Below, piece after piece: positions 1 to 14,200 of a stretch of DNA of 64,000 bases. The notes below the pieces were generated by a model. It was not told the origin of the DNA. It searched no databases and saw only the letters and a program-made list of their open reading frames with translations. The stretch's first letter is position 1. Each line of letters opens with the position of its first letter. The translations under genes were made by a program, and so were the position numbers. Source of the stretch: Tigriopus japonicus (taxonomy: Eukaryota; Arthropoda; Copepoda; Harpacticoida; Harpacticidae); assembly GCA_010645155.1 (NCBI GenBank), contig JAAGOF010000185.1, positions 1,238,813-1,302,812 on the forward strand, written 5' to 3'.

Positions 1-1909
1 TTGAGAAGGCATAACTTTTCACTCCGGCATTCCATTGGGCTGAAATTTGAAATACGTGTTCTTTTCAATGCAAGCCAGGTCTCATTTGCAGAAGAACGCA
101 AATGGTTTGTTTCTACTGGATATCATAATTCTCATTGCTAGCCGCCCACTCCATGATTTCCGTGCTTCTTGTAAGAACGTATCCGACATTAAGACATTAT
201 CAATGATCTAACAGACTAAAAGCAAGACGCATTCGGCTAGGTTGAGGGCAGTCAAGATCGTCCACGATTAGCAGGATTTGTCAGCTCGAAGCTCTAGTGG
301 AGGCGATGATAATGGTGGTGAAGATGATGGTGGCTGAATGCTTTGCTCTGCCTGTCGGCCTGATTTCCTCACTGCCTGCATGTCTTTCCATGGATGATGG
401 TCTGGGAAAAGTCGGTTGCTAAGGGGTTCTTTGTGCTGGGCAAGTCAGTTCGATCCGATGTTCGTCGTGTACTTGGCGACTTGGTCTCAAACAACGACGC
501 CGACGAGGACGACGGTGTGGCTGGCGTTCTCTCTCGTTCTTTTTGTCCGTCTTTGTCGTTGAAGTCAGCGATGCCAAATACTGTGGAGCTTCCATCGACG
601 AAACTGGCTTTACTTTTCAATGTGGTTAAAGTCAGTTAAGACGATGTCAGAGAAAAAGAATGTCAATACGTTTTTCCTTTAAACATTTAATTGGGACGAA
701 TACTTGTTATTATAGTTGCCACTTGACATGTGTTTCACGGAAATCCAACGTTCAAGTAAGCTAGTTCAATAAGGAAGCCGAGTGTTACTCATCATTATGT
801 GCAAATATATAAATAAGCCCAGCCGTAAACTTGAATACATTTGCCATCCCTTGCCTGCTTAGAGAATGTGAACTAGCTTCTAGTAAAGTAACTTATTGTA
901 ACTGACATTAGACAATTTTTTGCCTTTATTTCTTGATAAGGTTCAACAAACCCCTGTTGAACTGTTCACTGAACACTTGGTCATCTTGTCATCTTGGCTA
1001 CCCTCCTGTTCCTCTTTGGCCTAGTTAAATTCAACAGATGGGAGGCTTAAGGCGCTTAAGGGCTGAATTCCACTAAAGTCGATTCGACTAAATTTGGAAT
1101 TTTTCACATGGTCTTAACAACTCATAAACTGCGAAAATAAAAGCAAAGACATATAATTTCAATTGACCTTTCAAAGTATACAATGCCTCGATAAATCTTG
1201 AAAGATTTGCATATCGGTAGCGAAAAGATCGGCCATTTGCACCTTTGGTGCCAGTTTGGCTTAATTTTCATGCCCATCTGGCTCATTGTGTGTTGAAATA
1301 TTTGGCCAAGCTGAGGACAAGTCGCTCACTTTTTCAACTACGCATCAACCGAGTCAAGTTCCTCGCTGCCAAGTGTATTAATCTCCCTAACGTTTTCTAC
1401 GAAAAAAACAATTCCCGCTCTCGACATTCGCTCATTCTAACGTTATATCGATCTTCGTCCACCGATTAATCCGAGTCCTCTGGATTGACCCCGATATCGT
1501 GATCCCTTGGCGATATCAACTTGATTCTTGGTCTCTTGCCTTCATTCCTTTATTTATCCATCTCTCAAGTTCAAGTCCCTCCCGAACCGGTGGTTTGTTC
1601 CTAGGGTTTTCGACCTTCTCGTGGTTGACCCGTTGTATAATCTTGACCATCATCGTGGCCGCTTAGCCCCGGTTGAGGCGTGGCGTCTTGGTCGGATCTC
1701 CCATCTTGCTCGGGAGTGTTTCGTCCAGCCCGAAAGGCGCTTTCGTCGGCTATTGGCACACCTCCTCCCTCCTCCCTGGACACCCTCGTTAGGCTTTCTC
1801 TCTGTCTGATTGATCTCGTCGGCGTTTCTGGCCCCCCGCTTCCTTCCTTGATTTGAGTCCCTTCCTTCTGTTGATCGAGGCTTCCGATTCTTGTTCTGTC
1901 TTTGGCGTG
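1..1909. other. intergenic region upstream of PDCD4
   Basis: No coding exon that I can support. The open frames here (for example 394-639 and 1245-1469) look random in composition. The last few hundred bases before 1910 probably hold the promoter and 5' UTR of PDCD4, but I see no defensible TATA box or initiator. Confidence 0.4.
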
Positions 1910-3666
1910 ATGGAGACCAATAGCCACAACCACTTTCAAGATCTCAATGACGACTTGGGAACCATACTGACAGCCCGGAAGATTGATCAAATCGTCGAGG
2001 CTGATGATGAGTCCCAGGATGGCGATGTGCCCATGGCCAATGGCTCGGGTGACGGAACTGCGGCCGGAACAATGGCTGCGGCGGCCGCTCAAGGTCGCAT
2101 GATGCGCAAGCATCGCAAAGGTCAACGCGCTCACAGTATTAGTGAGGAAGGGAAATTCGGGTCGACCAAGGGTGCCGCCGGCGCTGGACCGGGAGGCGCA
2201 CTCTCAGTGGTGCCCAATGGACCCGTGCGGACGGCCAAGAACTCCAAGAAGTCTCGAACTGGCTTCGGTCGTGGTTTACCCAAAAAAGGTGAGATTGAAA
2301 CTAATGGGCTCGTTTGAACGCGTATCATCTCATTGATTTTTTTCGATTCGCTGAATAGGGGGAGCTGGCGGCAAAGGCACATGGGGCAAGCTAGGTTGTG
2401 AGTTGGAACTTCCTTGGGTGGACCCTAACGATCCCAATTACGAATCCGAGCAGGAGGCTGCCACGGACAAGACCACCAAAATCGCTGCATTAGCGCCTGA
2501 GATGAGCGAGGAAGACGTGCGAAAGGCCGTGGAGCCACTCATTCTCGAGTATTTTGAGAATTCAGACACCATGGAGGTGTTGTACACGCTCCAGGAGATG
2601 CTCATGAACCTTGGGTCGCACCGATGGATGATCGTGTCCATTCTCATTGAGTTAGCCATGGATCATAAGCCTTCGCATCGCGAATTGGCCAGTATTTTGA
2701 TATCGGATCTCTACCAAAAAGTAATCTCTCAAAGAGATATTGGGAAAGGTGAGCGGAAAAACAATTGAAGGAATAATTATGATAATATTTGAGTGATCAC
2801 GCTCTTGCCTCGCTCTATTTTTAGCATTTGATTATCTGTTAAATCAACTTACCGACTTGATCTTGGATACCCCCGATGCACCCCACGTGTTGGGTAACTT
2901 CATGGCTCGAGCGATTGCGGATGATTGCATCCCGCCCAAGTTTATCAAGTCTTACAAAGGCAACGTGGAGACGGATCACGCCAAGGCCTCTCTTCGGCGG
3001 GCTGATAACTTACTGTCAATGAAACACGGGCTCGTCCGATTGGATAACGTGTGGGGCGTCGGCGGGGGGATCCGCCCAGTCAAGTACCTCATTAAGAAGA
3101 TCGTTATGCTGCTCAAGGAATATTTGTGCTCCGGTGATATACAGGAGGCCACCTTGTGCTTGAAGGAGCTTGAAGTGCCCCACTTCCATCACGAGCTGGT
3201 TTACGAGGTGATTATTTGATCAAGCCCAAAGTTCTTTGCGACTTTTGGCTCATAACACATGAGGTGTTGATTGTTATTTCAGGCCGTCGTTCTTGTAATT
3301 GAATCAATGCACGAGAAGACGGACGAAGCCATTTGCAAGCTTCTTCAATCGCTTTTTAGAAGCTTCATCATCACTATGGATCAAATGCGATGCGTAAGTT
3401 CAGAAGATACAGACCAGCACCACGCGGTTGAGCCTCAGTAAGTTTTTCCTCTTCTTTTTTTCCAGGGATTCGAACGAGTGTACGATTTTATGCCGGAGAT
3501 AGTCATCGATGTTCCTCCCGCGTACGAGGTTCTGGAACGTTTTGTCGTGAGATGCCGTGGAGCGGGCATTCTAACCGACGAGTTGGTCCGTAAAATGCCC
3601 TCTCGTGGGCGCAAGCGATTCGTCTCCGAGGGCGACGGCGGGCGTGTCAAAGAGAATTGGTGGTAA
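1910..3666 (+). CDS. PDCD4: Programmed cell death protein 4 (PDCD4), two MA3 domains
   Basis: Five coding exons: 1910-2288, 2359-2748, 2825-3207, 3283-3393 and 3466-3666. All junctions are GT-AG and phases agree, giving about 487 aa (human PDCD4 is 469). PDCD4 binds the helicase eIF4A through its MA3 domains and blocks cap-dependent translation of structured mRNAs. The sequence shows an acidic/Gly/Ala-rich N-terminus, a basic [10 protein letters not shown] stretch, and the family hallmark [17 protein letters not shown] spanning the first splice junction. The first MA3 domain lies around residues 155-280 and the second around 315-440. The second contains GVRQR-like positions replaced by a [11 protein letters not shown] segment, typical of this family. 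The start chosen is the ATG that opens METNSHNHF, which gives the usual N-terminal length. The neighbour canoe is on the same strand but separate. Function is from family knowledge. Confidence 0.95.
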
Positions 3667-3957
3667 ATCCCCTCGAGTCCGGCTGAACCACCCCTAGTCC
3701 CTCCCACACACAGGCCCTCCTCCTATTGCTACTACTCCTACTGCGACCACGCCTCCAGCTCCTCCTCCTCTCTTCCCTTCTCTTCTTGTTCTAAACAGGG
3801 CCAGCCAATGACTTGCTGGGGTGGACGACTAACTAACTCGATCTTGTTTGAACCTTCTTACGGTGGCGAATTGATGAACCGTGGCCGAGATTTATTTGTT
3901 CCCCCAATACTACCGGCTGAACTAGTATATCCCTTGTCGTCCTCATAATTATATGTC

Positions 3958-3963
3958 AATAAA
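3958..3963 (+). promoter_or_regulatory. poly(A) signal AATAAA, PDCD4
   Basis: Canonical AATAAA about 290 bases after the PDCD4 stop codon, with no other gene between them. Confidence 0.6.
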
Positions 3964-5283
3964 TTTAATTTCATTTTAACCCGCTCAGATCTAATTTCTA
4001 ACGATATTGTTTGATGTAGAACCACGGTTGGTTTAATCCCGTTTCATTGAAGAAAATCCCTTCCTTAGGATCCCGGGGACGGGATAAACCGGAATTCACG
4101 AGATTTTTCGATTTTTTATGAAAGTGAATAAATGTTCTAAATTTGATTTGTGTCCTAATGGGCCTAATTGTTAAAAACAAAGGTTTTGGTAAATTTGCCA
4201 TATCCTTCACAAACGTATTTCTTTTTTGCCCTTTTAATACCTTGAAACTTTTCAAATTGCATGTTTAAAAAAATCCCATTTTCAATCAGAAAATCCCGTC
4301 CCTTGATTCCTTGGAACAAAGGTTTTAAAAATCCCTTTAAGATCTAGAATATCCCGTCCCCTGTACCCTTTCCTTTGATCCCGGTTTGAGTCCTAGTCTC
4401 CACTTTCCAGGACATCCCTTTAAAAGCTTGAAACGGAATCTACGCATTGACGAGGCCCATCAAAGTCCTCGAAACCTAACGGCCCCGCCTCGTTCACCTC
4501 TGAAGATCGGCTAGATTGGCTGTGAAAACAGAAAAATATCTTCACACTCCTTCCAAACCTATCCCCAGTGTCCCATTCCACCTGTTGTGTTGTCTCACCT
4601 AAAGTCGCTCTGTCGTTCTCTCTCTGTCTCAATCAATGCAACGCTGGCGCCGGCCAACCGATCGGCCTGACACCTGGAATGAAACAGGGCCGCTCCTCGC
4701 TGCTTCTTAGCCAGCCGATCGGCGTCGACAGGTAAAATCGTTCACCGGCCAAGTTTGACAATGACGCCGCCCGATTGATTACCCATGGCTAGCCAAGACT
4801 CACCAAAGGCTGGCAGGCAGAACTTGAAAAACACGAAGCCGCCGGCGTTCTCTCCTCGGTTCCCTCCACAGATTGAAGCGTGTTATGTTTCTGAGGTGTT
4901 GCGTTGGCTGGCCCCGCCGGCGGCGCCGTCGCCCTTCGCTCGCTCTCAGTGTTTGTGCATGCGTGCAGAGCCGTGTAGCAGTCTCGAAGTGAGTTGTTGT
5001 GGGACAGTTTGTGCACGATTTGTGTTGTGCCCGAGATCGTGAAAAACTTCAGAGGACAGAATCTCCCTCCATCCTCGAATCCCGGAAATCCAATACGCCC
5101 AAGAGAGACGAACTGATCTGGCTCATTTACCCGAGACCCCTCTCGGGCTCGTTGACGTCGCTTTGGGACTCGATTAGCCTGGTGGCCCCACCCAGTCCCC
5201 GTGAAGAGATTGAGCCCGCCATGTCAGTGCCATGAAATAAGAGACGCGAATCCCAGTGATCCTTGGTGACTTGATTGGGATCC
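3964..5283. other. intergenic region with dispersed CCCGTCCC-like repeats and canoe 5' region
   Basis: From about 4030 to 4390 the sequence repeatedly returns to ATCCCGTCCC/GGGACGGGAT-like words in A/T-rich context, suggesting an old degenerate repeat. From about 4640 to 5260 the DNA is GC-richer and probably holds the canoe promoter and 5' UTR. The open frames here are not convincing as protein. Confidence 0.35.
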
Positions 5284-8200
5284 ATGATGATGGGTCCGGC
5301 TGGGCCCGTATCTCCCGGAGGCGGGTCGGCGGGATCTGGCGGTGGTCGAATGATGATGATGGGCGGTCCGGGGCCCTCGCAGATGAGTCATTATCCGCCT
5401 GGACCGCATCATACTCATCATCCGGGGTTTATGCCGCAGCTGGGGCGTGGTTCGTCGCAACCGGTGCCGCCGTTGGGCGGCAATGGGATGCCGATGTCGG
5501 CTATGGCCGAACAAGCTCGGAAGATGCACGATTACGAGACCCTTTGTCAGATCATAACGCAATGGAATGCTAACCGATTGGATTTGTTCGCTTTGACGTT
5601 GCCCAACGAGGTAAGATCGCGGATGATTCGGGATTTCTTTTCGGTATTTGAATGCGTTGGCGAGTGCTGGAAGCATCCCATCCGTTGTCGATTAGAGCTT
5701 TCGAAGTGATCATAATATCTATCAATGGTCGATTGGCCATGGAGTTCGGCTCTACCGGCGATCTGTGACGACCACCGAGATTCTGACTTCAACCGCAATA
5801 GAACTACATATGCCATCTATCTATCCATCCATCCGTCGAAGTGTGCATGAGCGTAGTAGCTAGGGTAGCCTTGCTTTAATCGTGCGTAAAGTTAGCAGGC
5901 CTCTTGACAATTTCTCGAATGCCGACATCGTCTTCTTTTTATGCGTCTTTCTTCTAGCACATTGAGATCGCTCAAGCATATTGTGTTACTCCTGTTTTCT
6001 CGCCTACCTTGTTCGTCTTAAGCGAATTGGGTGAAATCTGACAACCGGATGGACGAGTATTGCCGCATACTTTTTATTACGAATGTCTGCATGGAAGTTA
6101 CATCCGTACTAGGGCCAATCGAGTTTAAACAGAAAAAAACCTTTACCTAATAAGACGTCATCATTACTTTCCCATTGATTTTGTATTGCGTACGCTCGAC
6201 TAATCATTCATCCAGATCGGAAGTGACTTTGAAATTTCACTCTCTGGATTCCAATAGATGTGGTCCGTTAGATGGATTAATTATGAGTTTCAATTCCAAC
6301 ACCGTTTTGTTTGGGAGGTCAAGGCTGGCGTACATTTCGATTCAGTCGATTCTCGTTCCAAATCGTGGCATGTCTGGAATGATTACACTCGCTAATGCCT
6401 CTCGTTAATCCAAAGTCACACAATTTCGACCCTTATCGAGGGGGGAGATTTTTACATTTAAAACGACTCCTTGGTACTTGCCGTGAGTGAGTAATTCTGG
6501 ATAAGAAGATAACTCTGCTTACCCTGTCAATATTTGAGCTAGACATATGTGATTGCGGAGATTCCCAACCTCGTTTTGGGTGCATTTCTTTTTTTTACTG
6601 TTCTCGGAAATTTGACGACTTGATGATGAATATCGTGCAGTTGTACGAATCTCAGTTGTACCATATTGCTGTGTGGGCATGCATATTCACATCTCTGAAA
6701 TATTGTCACTCGACGTAACGACTCATGAGTATTTCACGTAGTAAATATGGTAAATAAACATTTGTTCTTTGCAATCCCCTCCTCTTGAGGTTTGCGCAGG
6801 AATTTCCGACTGTGAATCAAGAGAATGCATGACTACCCTAGTCGTCCTTTTCCCCTTTTCCCTCTCAATATATCATGCGGATGAGTAGACGAAAGGATGA
6901 GAGTGAGAGAAACTAGTCGAAGGGAAGGCGAGAACATCTCGCACATCCACGAGATTTGAAACACGTCGAACATGCATGGAATGTAACTCAACAAATACTA
7001 GCTGTACTGTCTGTGAGGGTGAGTGTATGCACCCTTGTTCTACCCTGGTTTGGGATTTCATTCTTGTCTGATCCTTAGTCCCATCTTGCTTTTTATGAAC
7101 TGACACAAAATGCTTCCCCATTAGTACTATTGCGTTCATGTGTGTAGGTGATACAGCCGTTCATGTCATGTCTAACTCGACATTTTACCAATCGAATATT
7201 ATGATTCTCCATCCTGTGATCGATCAGTTCGAGGCTTGTTGAGAATTGAGTCATTGGAGGGGTATCACGGGTTTATTGCTTTAGCCAATTTTGTATCATT
7301 TCGAGAGCGCTTTCATTCGTTGTGATAGAAGAATGAGGACCTCATTGAGGTTTGTTGCTGTTGTTGGTGTGCTCTTCTGCGGTTCGGGTTAGATTTGTTC
7401 TCAAGGCCTTGGATTTGGGCTTGGGGAAGAATAAACCAATAAGAAATGCTTAATGAACATGAGCCCGATGGGATTACCTCTAGTACTACTTGGCGGCTAC
7501 TTGTTTGTTTGCATTACCTAGCCTCCGCCTGTCGTGGAGAAATGCAGAGAAACACTGAAACAGAGAGCACCGGAATGTTGAAGTGAGTAATGTGAATGCT
7601 CTTTGGCTAAGACCTTTATCTTTGTACTACTGTTCGAGATGTTGATGATGCGTGAGAATTAAAGGCGTTATTCCAGTCCCCATTACCAACCCCCGATTGA
7701 ACTAGATTACTAGAACTAACACCGTTGTATCTATTCGTTTGTGAATGCATTACCAACCGTCGACACAGTGCACACTGGACACTTCAAAGGTCTCTTTGCT
7801 TTCTTTTCAGGAATTGGAGTTCAATGGGGTGATGCGGTTCTACTACCAAGTAAGTTCATGCATGCATAATACCAACGTACATAAAATGGATCAAGAGTTC
7901 GAACATTTATTCGAAATGCCGTTGTTGTTTTTTGCTCGTACAAGTGCTAGATGAATGCCAAGAATGGATACTTCGACAAAGGACGTTTGAGATCAAATCC
8001 TTGCACTGACACCCTTCTTTTTTCAGTCTCAAGACAAAGATGACACAGGTCAAAAGGTGGCCACTAAATGCATTCGTGTCTCGTCCACTGCCACAACCAA
8101 GGCCATCATCGAGACTTTGATCGAGAAATTTCGTCCCGACATGAAAATGTTGGAAGTGCCTGAGTATGCTCTCTATGAAATTCATGAATCTGGCGAGCGT

Positions 8201-11200
8201 CGACTCAATCCCGAGGAAAAGCCTCTATTGGTGCAATTAAATTGGCATAAGGACGATCGAGAAGGCCGATTCCTACTCAGGCGAATCGATGAGGCGAGCC
8301 GAATGCCAGAACCAAGCAATGAAGATTCGAGTTTCAAGAGGAAGCTTTCCAAGCGCGAAAAGAAGCAGTTGAAAAAGCAAGAGAAAATGAATAAACTCAA
8401 AGACAAGGAGAATCGCGATGGGCTCAATGGTCCTGGCCAAGACGGAGGTGTGGCAGAGAAACTGTATACGGGTAAGTTTTTTTTGTGTTCTACCGTTTTG
8501 TCTTCAAGACGTTCTCTTCCATCGTGTCCATCGTTTTCGTCGTCGCCGCCGTCGTTTAAATTGAAGTTGAGGCCACTTGGTACACCGAGCTTGAGGTGGA
8601 AGAGGAGCCGAGACCTCGGAGATTGACTCCAATGTGCCTGAGATCAGATGTCGGCACAATTGACATTGCCAGTCCACGTGGGCAAGGAGTATCTTTTGTC
8701 GCCAGTTTTGATATCGTTGCAAGTGTTCGGGGTGAACCTCGAGGAATTTGATGTGTTGCGCCAAAGCTCGAGGGGGTTGACTGAGTGCGTCAATGAATGA
8801 GAATTTAGGCAAGGTGTGAAAGTGGTCTACCCCGCTGAACGTGATCGGGATTAACGAGGTCAGCTCCAAGACTTGCCACAATAGTTCGCTTTGATAATGT
8901 TGGCAGAGGTGTTTCTCAAAGACCAAGATAAACATGTACTGATTTAATCGCTCCAAGTGGACGAGACATTCTTCACGTGTCGAGCTTGGGCAAGGACGGC
9001 CGCACTTTCCATAGGTGTCAACAGTTACGTATTGACTCAACTCCTGAATGTAACCCTCTCGATTGCTGGGAGTGTGGCACGTGTCGAGAATGGTTACTAC
9101 ACTGACTTTGCGTTTGAGTTTTTGCCTCTCAATGTCAATTACTGACAAATGGTCACGATTATTACCATTATTGGTGCTCCCTTCATTAGTGGCACTCTGT
9201 TTTTCTTTATGTTGAGCTTTTTCCTCATGGGACAAGGAGGGGGTCGTCGAGGTGGATCGTAGTAAAATTGAGCTGTTCCCTTTCGTGGGATTGTCGGTGT
9301 TTGCCAGGCGGATCACCTCATTTAGATTTATTGTAGCAATGGGATTGTAGGAGATGGTGAAATTATACGGACCACCGAGAAAACTTTTACTATGTTCCTC
9401 ATTATTGGCACTTTCCGGAGGGGAATCATAAAACGGTTCAAGGACGAGGAGTCCCCTCAGAGGTGTCGAGGATGATCCCGGGTGTAAAAGTTTGCCCCTT
9501 TGATCGGAGGTAGTGGTCGTGCTTGACTTTGTCGTCCAGAAAGTGCTCGACCTCTGTCGTTGTTCACTTGTGTTCGTGCTTGATTGATCGAACCCCCAGG
9601 ACAAGTTTGACGAGGTAGAGACGGCCGAGGAGAAGGAGGACCTTTGATCCAAAAATAAGATCACGCTGGCACTACTCTGGAATGACACTCCCGTCGAAAA
9701 GTGACAAAGTTTCAAGTAGGGACAGAATCCAAGATGCTCAAGGGTTCGCGTTCGCTCGATAATTTGGCTAATCCGATAGATCCCTCGAGTATCCGTACTT
9801 TCACCCGTTGATGTAATGACAATGATATGACTTGAATTCACATTGTATTCGCTGGAGATGGGACTCTGTTCCATTGAGTTACGAGGCCACGTGCACATTC
9901 CCACTATGGAAATGAGAGCAAAAGAGCACAAGAGACCAGCAGTCATGAAGCAACACGACACGTAATATGTCCGAGAAGCATTCGAAATGCTCGCACCATT
10001 GTCACTCATTTTGATCCACGCATGGTTTATAGACAACGGAAACCGTCAGATTACCAATTCTGATGTATCAACCTAACACCGAGACCACCACATCGAATGT
10101 GGTCTGATGAACTTATTATTCTGCAAACTAGTTCCTCCCTTCTTGTGCGAGTGTTCCCTCTTCTTGATCCGTCACTAACTCCGAGTCCCTGCTCTCATTT
10201 TCATGCGGAACTGGGACTCTACTCTCGGTTGAGTTTCGTGCGAACGAAGGCCAGACGGACGAACGAACGAAAGAACAAACCGAGGGAGACTGTGAGGGGA
10301 AAAGAGGGAAAGAGTAGAAGAAGACGAGAGAGAATGAAGTCTTCATTCAGGATGTGCTCGTAAATACGAGAACGGGAGAGTATGGCTGAATCCTGGCGGG
10401 TTGAACGGCAATTCGACGTTGTTGATTGACCAAGGAAATGGGTATGCTTCTTTTCAAGTTCACTCCAACGAACTTGTTGAGGAGATGGGTCCCCTGTGGG
10501 GGGCAGCTGCGGAAATTCGCAATTCAAATGGGTTCTATGCGCCAAGAATGAAACTCGCTCAACTAGCTTGACTGTCTCTGAGTCAAGCAACCATGGGACC
10601 AAACTGGGAAGGAAAGAAGGAACCAAGGTAGACTGGAAAATGAAGTCGATCAGGGATACGCATTGATTAGAAAATATGGCGTATTGTGCCCAAAATATGG
10701 AATAATAATTTTTTCTCCTCTTTTACTTCAGAATTACCGGATACTAGCTTCACAAGATCCATATCCAATCCTGAGGCTGTCATGAGGCGGCGGAGGCAAC
10801 AGAAGTTGGAACGAAAACTTCAACAATTTCGAAGCAAAGATGGTGGGCCAGACACTGGTGGGACTTTGAAAATCTATGGTGAAGCCATATGCAAAGATGT
10901 ACCTTACAAGACATTGCTCATATCCATTCGAGATAATGCTGCATATGTCACTGAAGAAATGCTCGAGAAATATGGACGAGACCGGCGAGAGGCAATACGG
11001 TATTGCTTGGTCCAATGCACAACGATGGACCAAGAAGGTGTGGAGCCAAAAACCCAAGACTACTACTTGGAAGATGACGAATGTCCTCTGGAAATCCTCA
11101 TGAACCATCCGCCTGCCAGAGGTTTGTTTGATTTACTTTCTTTCAACATCAAAGGACCCATTAAAGGGTATATGCAGTTATTTCTCTGTAACTACAATTC

Positions 11201-14200
11201 TTCCACATGCATGAATTTGAAAGACGATTTCTGCGTCTTTTTCACGTTTTTCGTTCGCTTGATTCTGGGAATTCTTTAAAAGTTGAGTAGCGAATTTGCC
11301 ATTCCAAAAGCCGAACTTTGTGAAACAGGCATCCTGAGAGCAAGACGAATAAGAGGTAACCAACCCACTTAGTGATCTGTCAGTCCATTCGAAACGGCCT
11401 CTGAACTTGCATCCTGAGAAGATTACTGTCTCCCTTGGCCTCCAAGGGAAGTTCTTTTTGTAATCAAGTCACAATTTACGCCAAGAGAAAAAGCTCAGTC
11501 AGTGCCTAGGGAATTATTGCTCAAACACTTGAAAAGTTTGATCTTGAAATGTTAATGTTCATGGGACTTTATTCACGGTTTCTGATTGATCATTTCAGGG
11601 ACTGTTACATTCCATGTTCGACCGAAGCCGGCGGACTTCTTTCCCCGAAAACGTAAAAAGAAGCCAATGTTCCAAGGTGGAGCTGTCTCTGATAGTGTCT
11701 TACCTCGTGGAGAGGATCATGCCATGAACAGCGTTCCATTTCTGGTTGAAACCAATCCTGATGGATCCGAGAATTTGCGAGGAGGAGCTCCTTTCAAATT
11801 CCCCATTCCCACTAATGTCACAAAGGTGGGATCTGATCCAGCGATTCAAAACGGCCAGAGCTTGCTTCTTCCTCCTGGACCATTAATATTCCCTCAACAT
11901 TGCGTTCTCGCTCACACTGAAGGCATCGTTACTGTAACTCCGAGCCATCGAGATGCAGAAACTTATGTTGGCAATCAAAGAATCGTCGAGACCACCATTC
12001 TACAGGTCAGTGTTAGACTCAAGAGTATGCTAAAAAAAATAAATGTAATGTAGTTTTAGGAAATAATTGTCAATTTTCCTCTCTTCAGCATGGAAACTTG
12101 ATATGTTTTGGACGAACAAAGACGTTCCGATTCTTAGATGCGGCTATACTAAAGAGGGAGCAATGGCGATTACAAACGAGTAGTGTCACTCTACCTGATC
12201 CTAGACATTCCAATTACGTCCACTTCGGACCGCCTTCATCAACAATGGGCGGAGATGGCTCCATACGTGGAAAGGATAATATCCTACCAGCCGTTCTGGA
12301 ATTCCGCGAAGAGTCCGAGGAAAACTTCTTCAATGCCATCACCATGGGCTTGGACACGAATAGCGTTCAATTTAAGCTAGCTCCCACCTACACGTTCTAC
12401 ATGGCCACACGGTTTCGAGCATCCACGCATTATCGGCCCGAATTGATTCCTGAGGAACGTGCCGTCAGACTCACAGACATGTTGAACCGAGTGACGGAAA
12501 AGATATACAACAACGTCCAGTTGCACCAGAGTGAGGCCAGCAACTTGGCTTTTTGGATGGCTAACGCTTCGGAGTTGTTGCACTTCTTAAAATGCGACCG
12601 TCACATCACATCTTTCTCGTTGCAAGCCCAAGATATCCTGGCCGAAACTGTCCATTTGGCCTTCAAGCAATTGGTTCTCTGTCTACAAAAGGGACTGAAG
12701 TCCGCCATGCCTCAGATGCTTCATGACTCTGATGAAGACGATAAAAGCGACAAGAGCATTCCTGACATCATGATGGTGTTGTCATCAGCCATGAATCTAC
12801 TGAGGAAGTGCCGAGTTAACGCAGCCTTAACCATCCAATTATTCTCTCAATTATTTCACTTTGTGAACATGTGGACCTTCAACCAAATCGTCATGTCTGG
12901 ATACCCAAGAGGAGGCGAACGTCCCATCAATTATTGTAACCATCGATGGGGTTTGCGACTCAAGAAGCGACTCTCCAAGATTGAAACGTGGGCTGAGCGA
13001 CAAGGGTTGGAGTTGGCAGCCGATTGCCATCTGGCTCGAGTAGTTCAAGCTGCTCACCTTCTCCTTGCCCGCAAAAATAGTGCGGAGGACATTGCTTCAG
13101 TGAGCTCGATTTGCTTCAAGTTGAACTCCCTGCAATTGAAGACGCTCCTTCATAAATATGAACCTGAACCAAATGAGACACCAATCTCGAATGAAATGAT
13201 CGACACCATTGTGCGAGTAGCCGAAAACACAGTTGATGAGATGACCAACTCTGAAGGGCGAGAAGTCAGATTAGAAGAGGATTTCGTGCTTCAATTACCG
13301 TTTCTGTTACCCGAAGACGGATACAGTTGCGACATCGTTCGTGGGATCCCAGGTGGTTTGGTGGAATTCATTGGACCACTACAGCAAATGGGATTGTGCA
13401 TCATGACACCTCAACCCACTTCCAGCGGGTTTTGGACCATATATATGGAGCGTCTAGATGCCACGCCCATGATGGCCTCGCCCGTGCCGAGTGAGATGAG
13501 TCAAAATACAACCACCACAACTGGAGACCAACCATTTCACCATGGTAACCCTCCACCTCAGCACTACAACGTTGGCCCACCTAAAATGGACTCACCCAAC
13601 AAGCCCCCTCCTCCACCTCATAATCAGCCGAACGAGCCTGAAATTCAAACCATCCAGCTCGCTAAATCTACCAATGGCATGGGTTTAAGCATTGTGGCCG
13701 CTAAAGGAGTTGGCAAAGACCGATTAGGCATTTATATCAAGGCTGTGGTGGAGGGGGGAGCTGCTTTCCATGATGGACGTCTCGAAGCTGGAGATCAACT
13801 TATCAATGTGGATGGCCAAAGCCTTGTTGGGATCACGCAGGAGAAGGCCGCTGAAATTATGATGCGAACTGGACCCGTCGTAGTTTTGGTCGTGGCCAAA
13901 CAGGGCGCCATTTTCCATGGCTTGGCCACCCTTTTGTCACAACCTTCTCCCCTTATGTCCAGAAATGGCAGTGGTCATTCAAATCGGTACGCTGGTTACA
14001 CTCGTTCTGTTGGTCCTTCGATCGGGAGTTCCAATGGTTCAGCGGGGCCCATGGATCCTTCAACAACCTTGGCCATGTCGCAATCCAAATCAGTTCCGTC
14101 CTTATATGCTGCAGACAATCAACACACGTATCAGAATCAAAATCCTGCCTTCCGTCCAACAGATTCTCTGCGGAAGCCTCAGGCTCATAAGGCCGGATAT

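Noticed and set aside
1601..2134. 177-codon frame antisense to PDCD4 exon 1
   Set aside because: It overlaps the PDCD4 coding exon on the opposite strand, has no recognisable domain and is explained by codon-bias shadowing.
5224..5676. 150-codon frame antisense to canoe exon 1
   Set aside because: Its His/Arg/Ser-rich low-complexity sequence is the shadow of the Gly/Met-rich canoe N-terminus.
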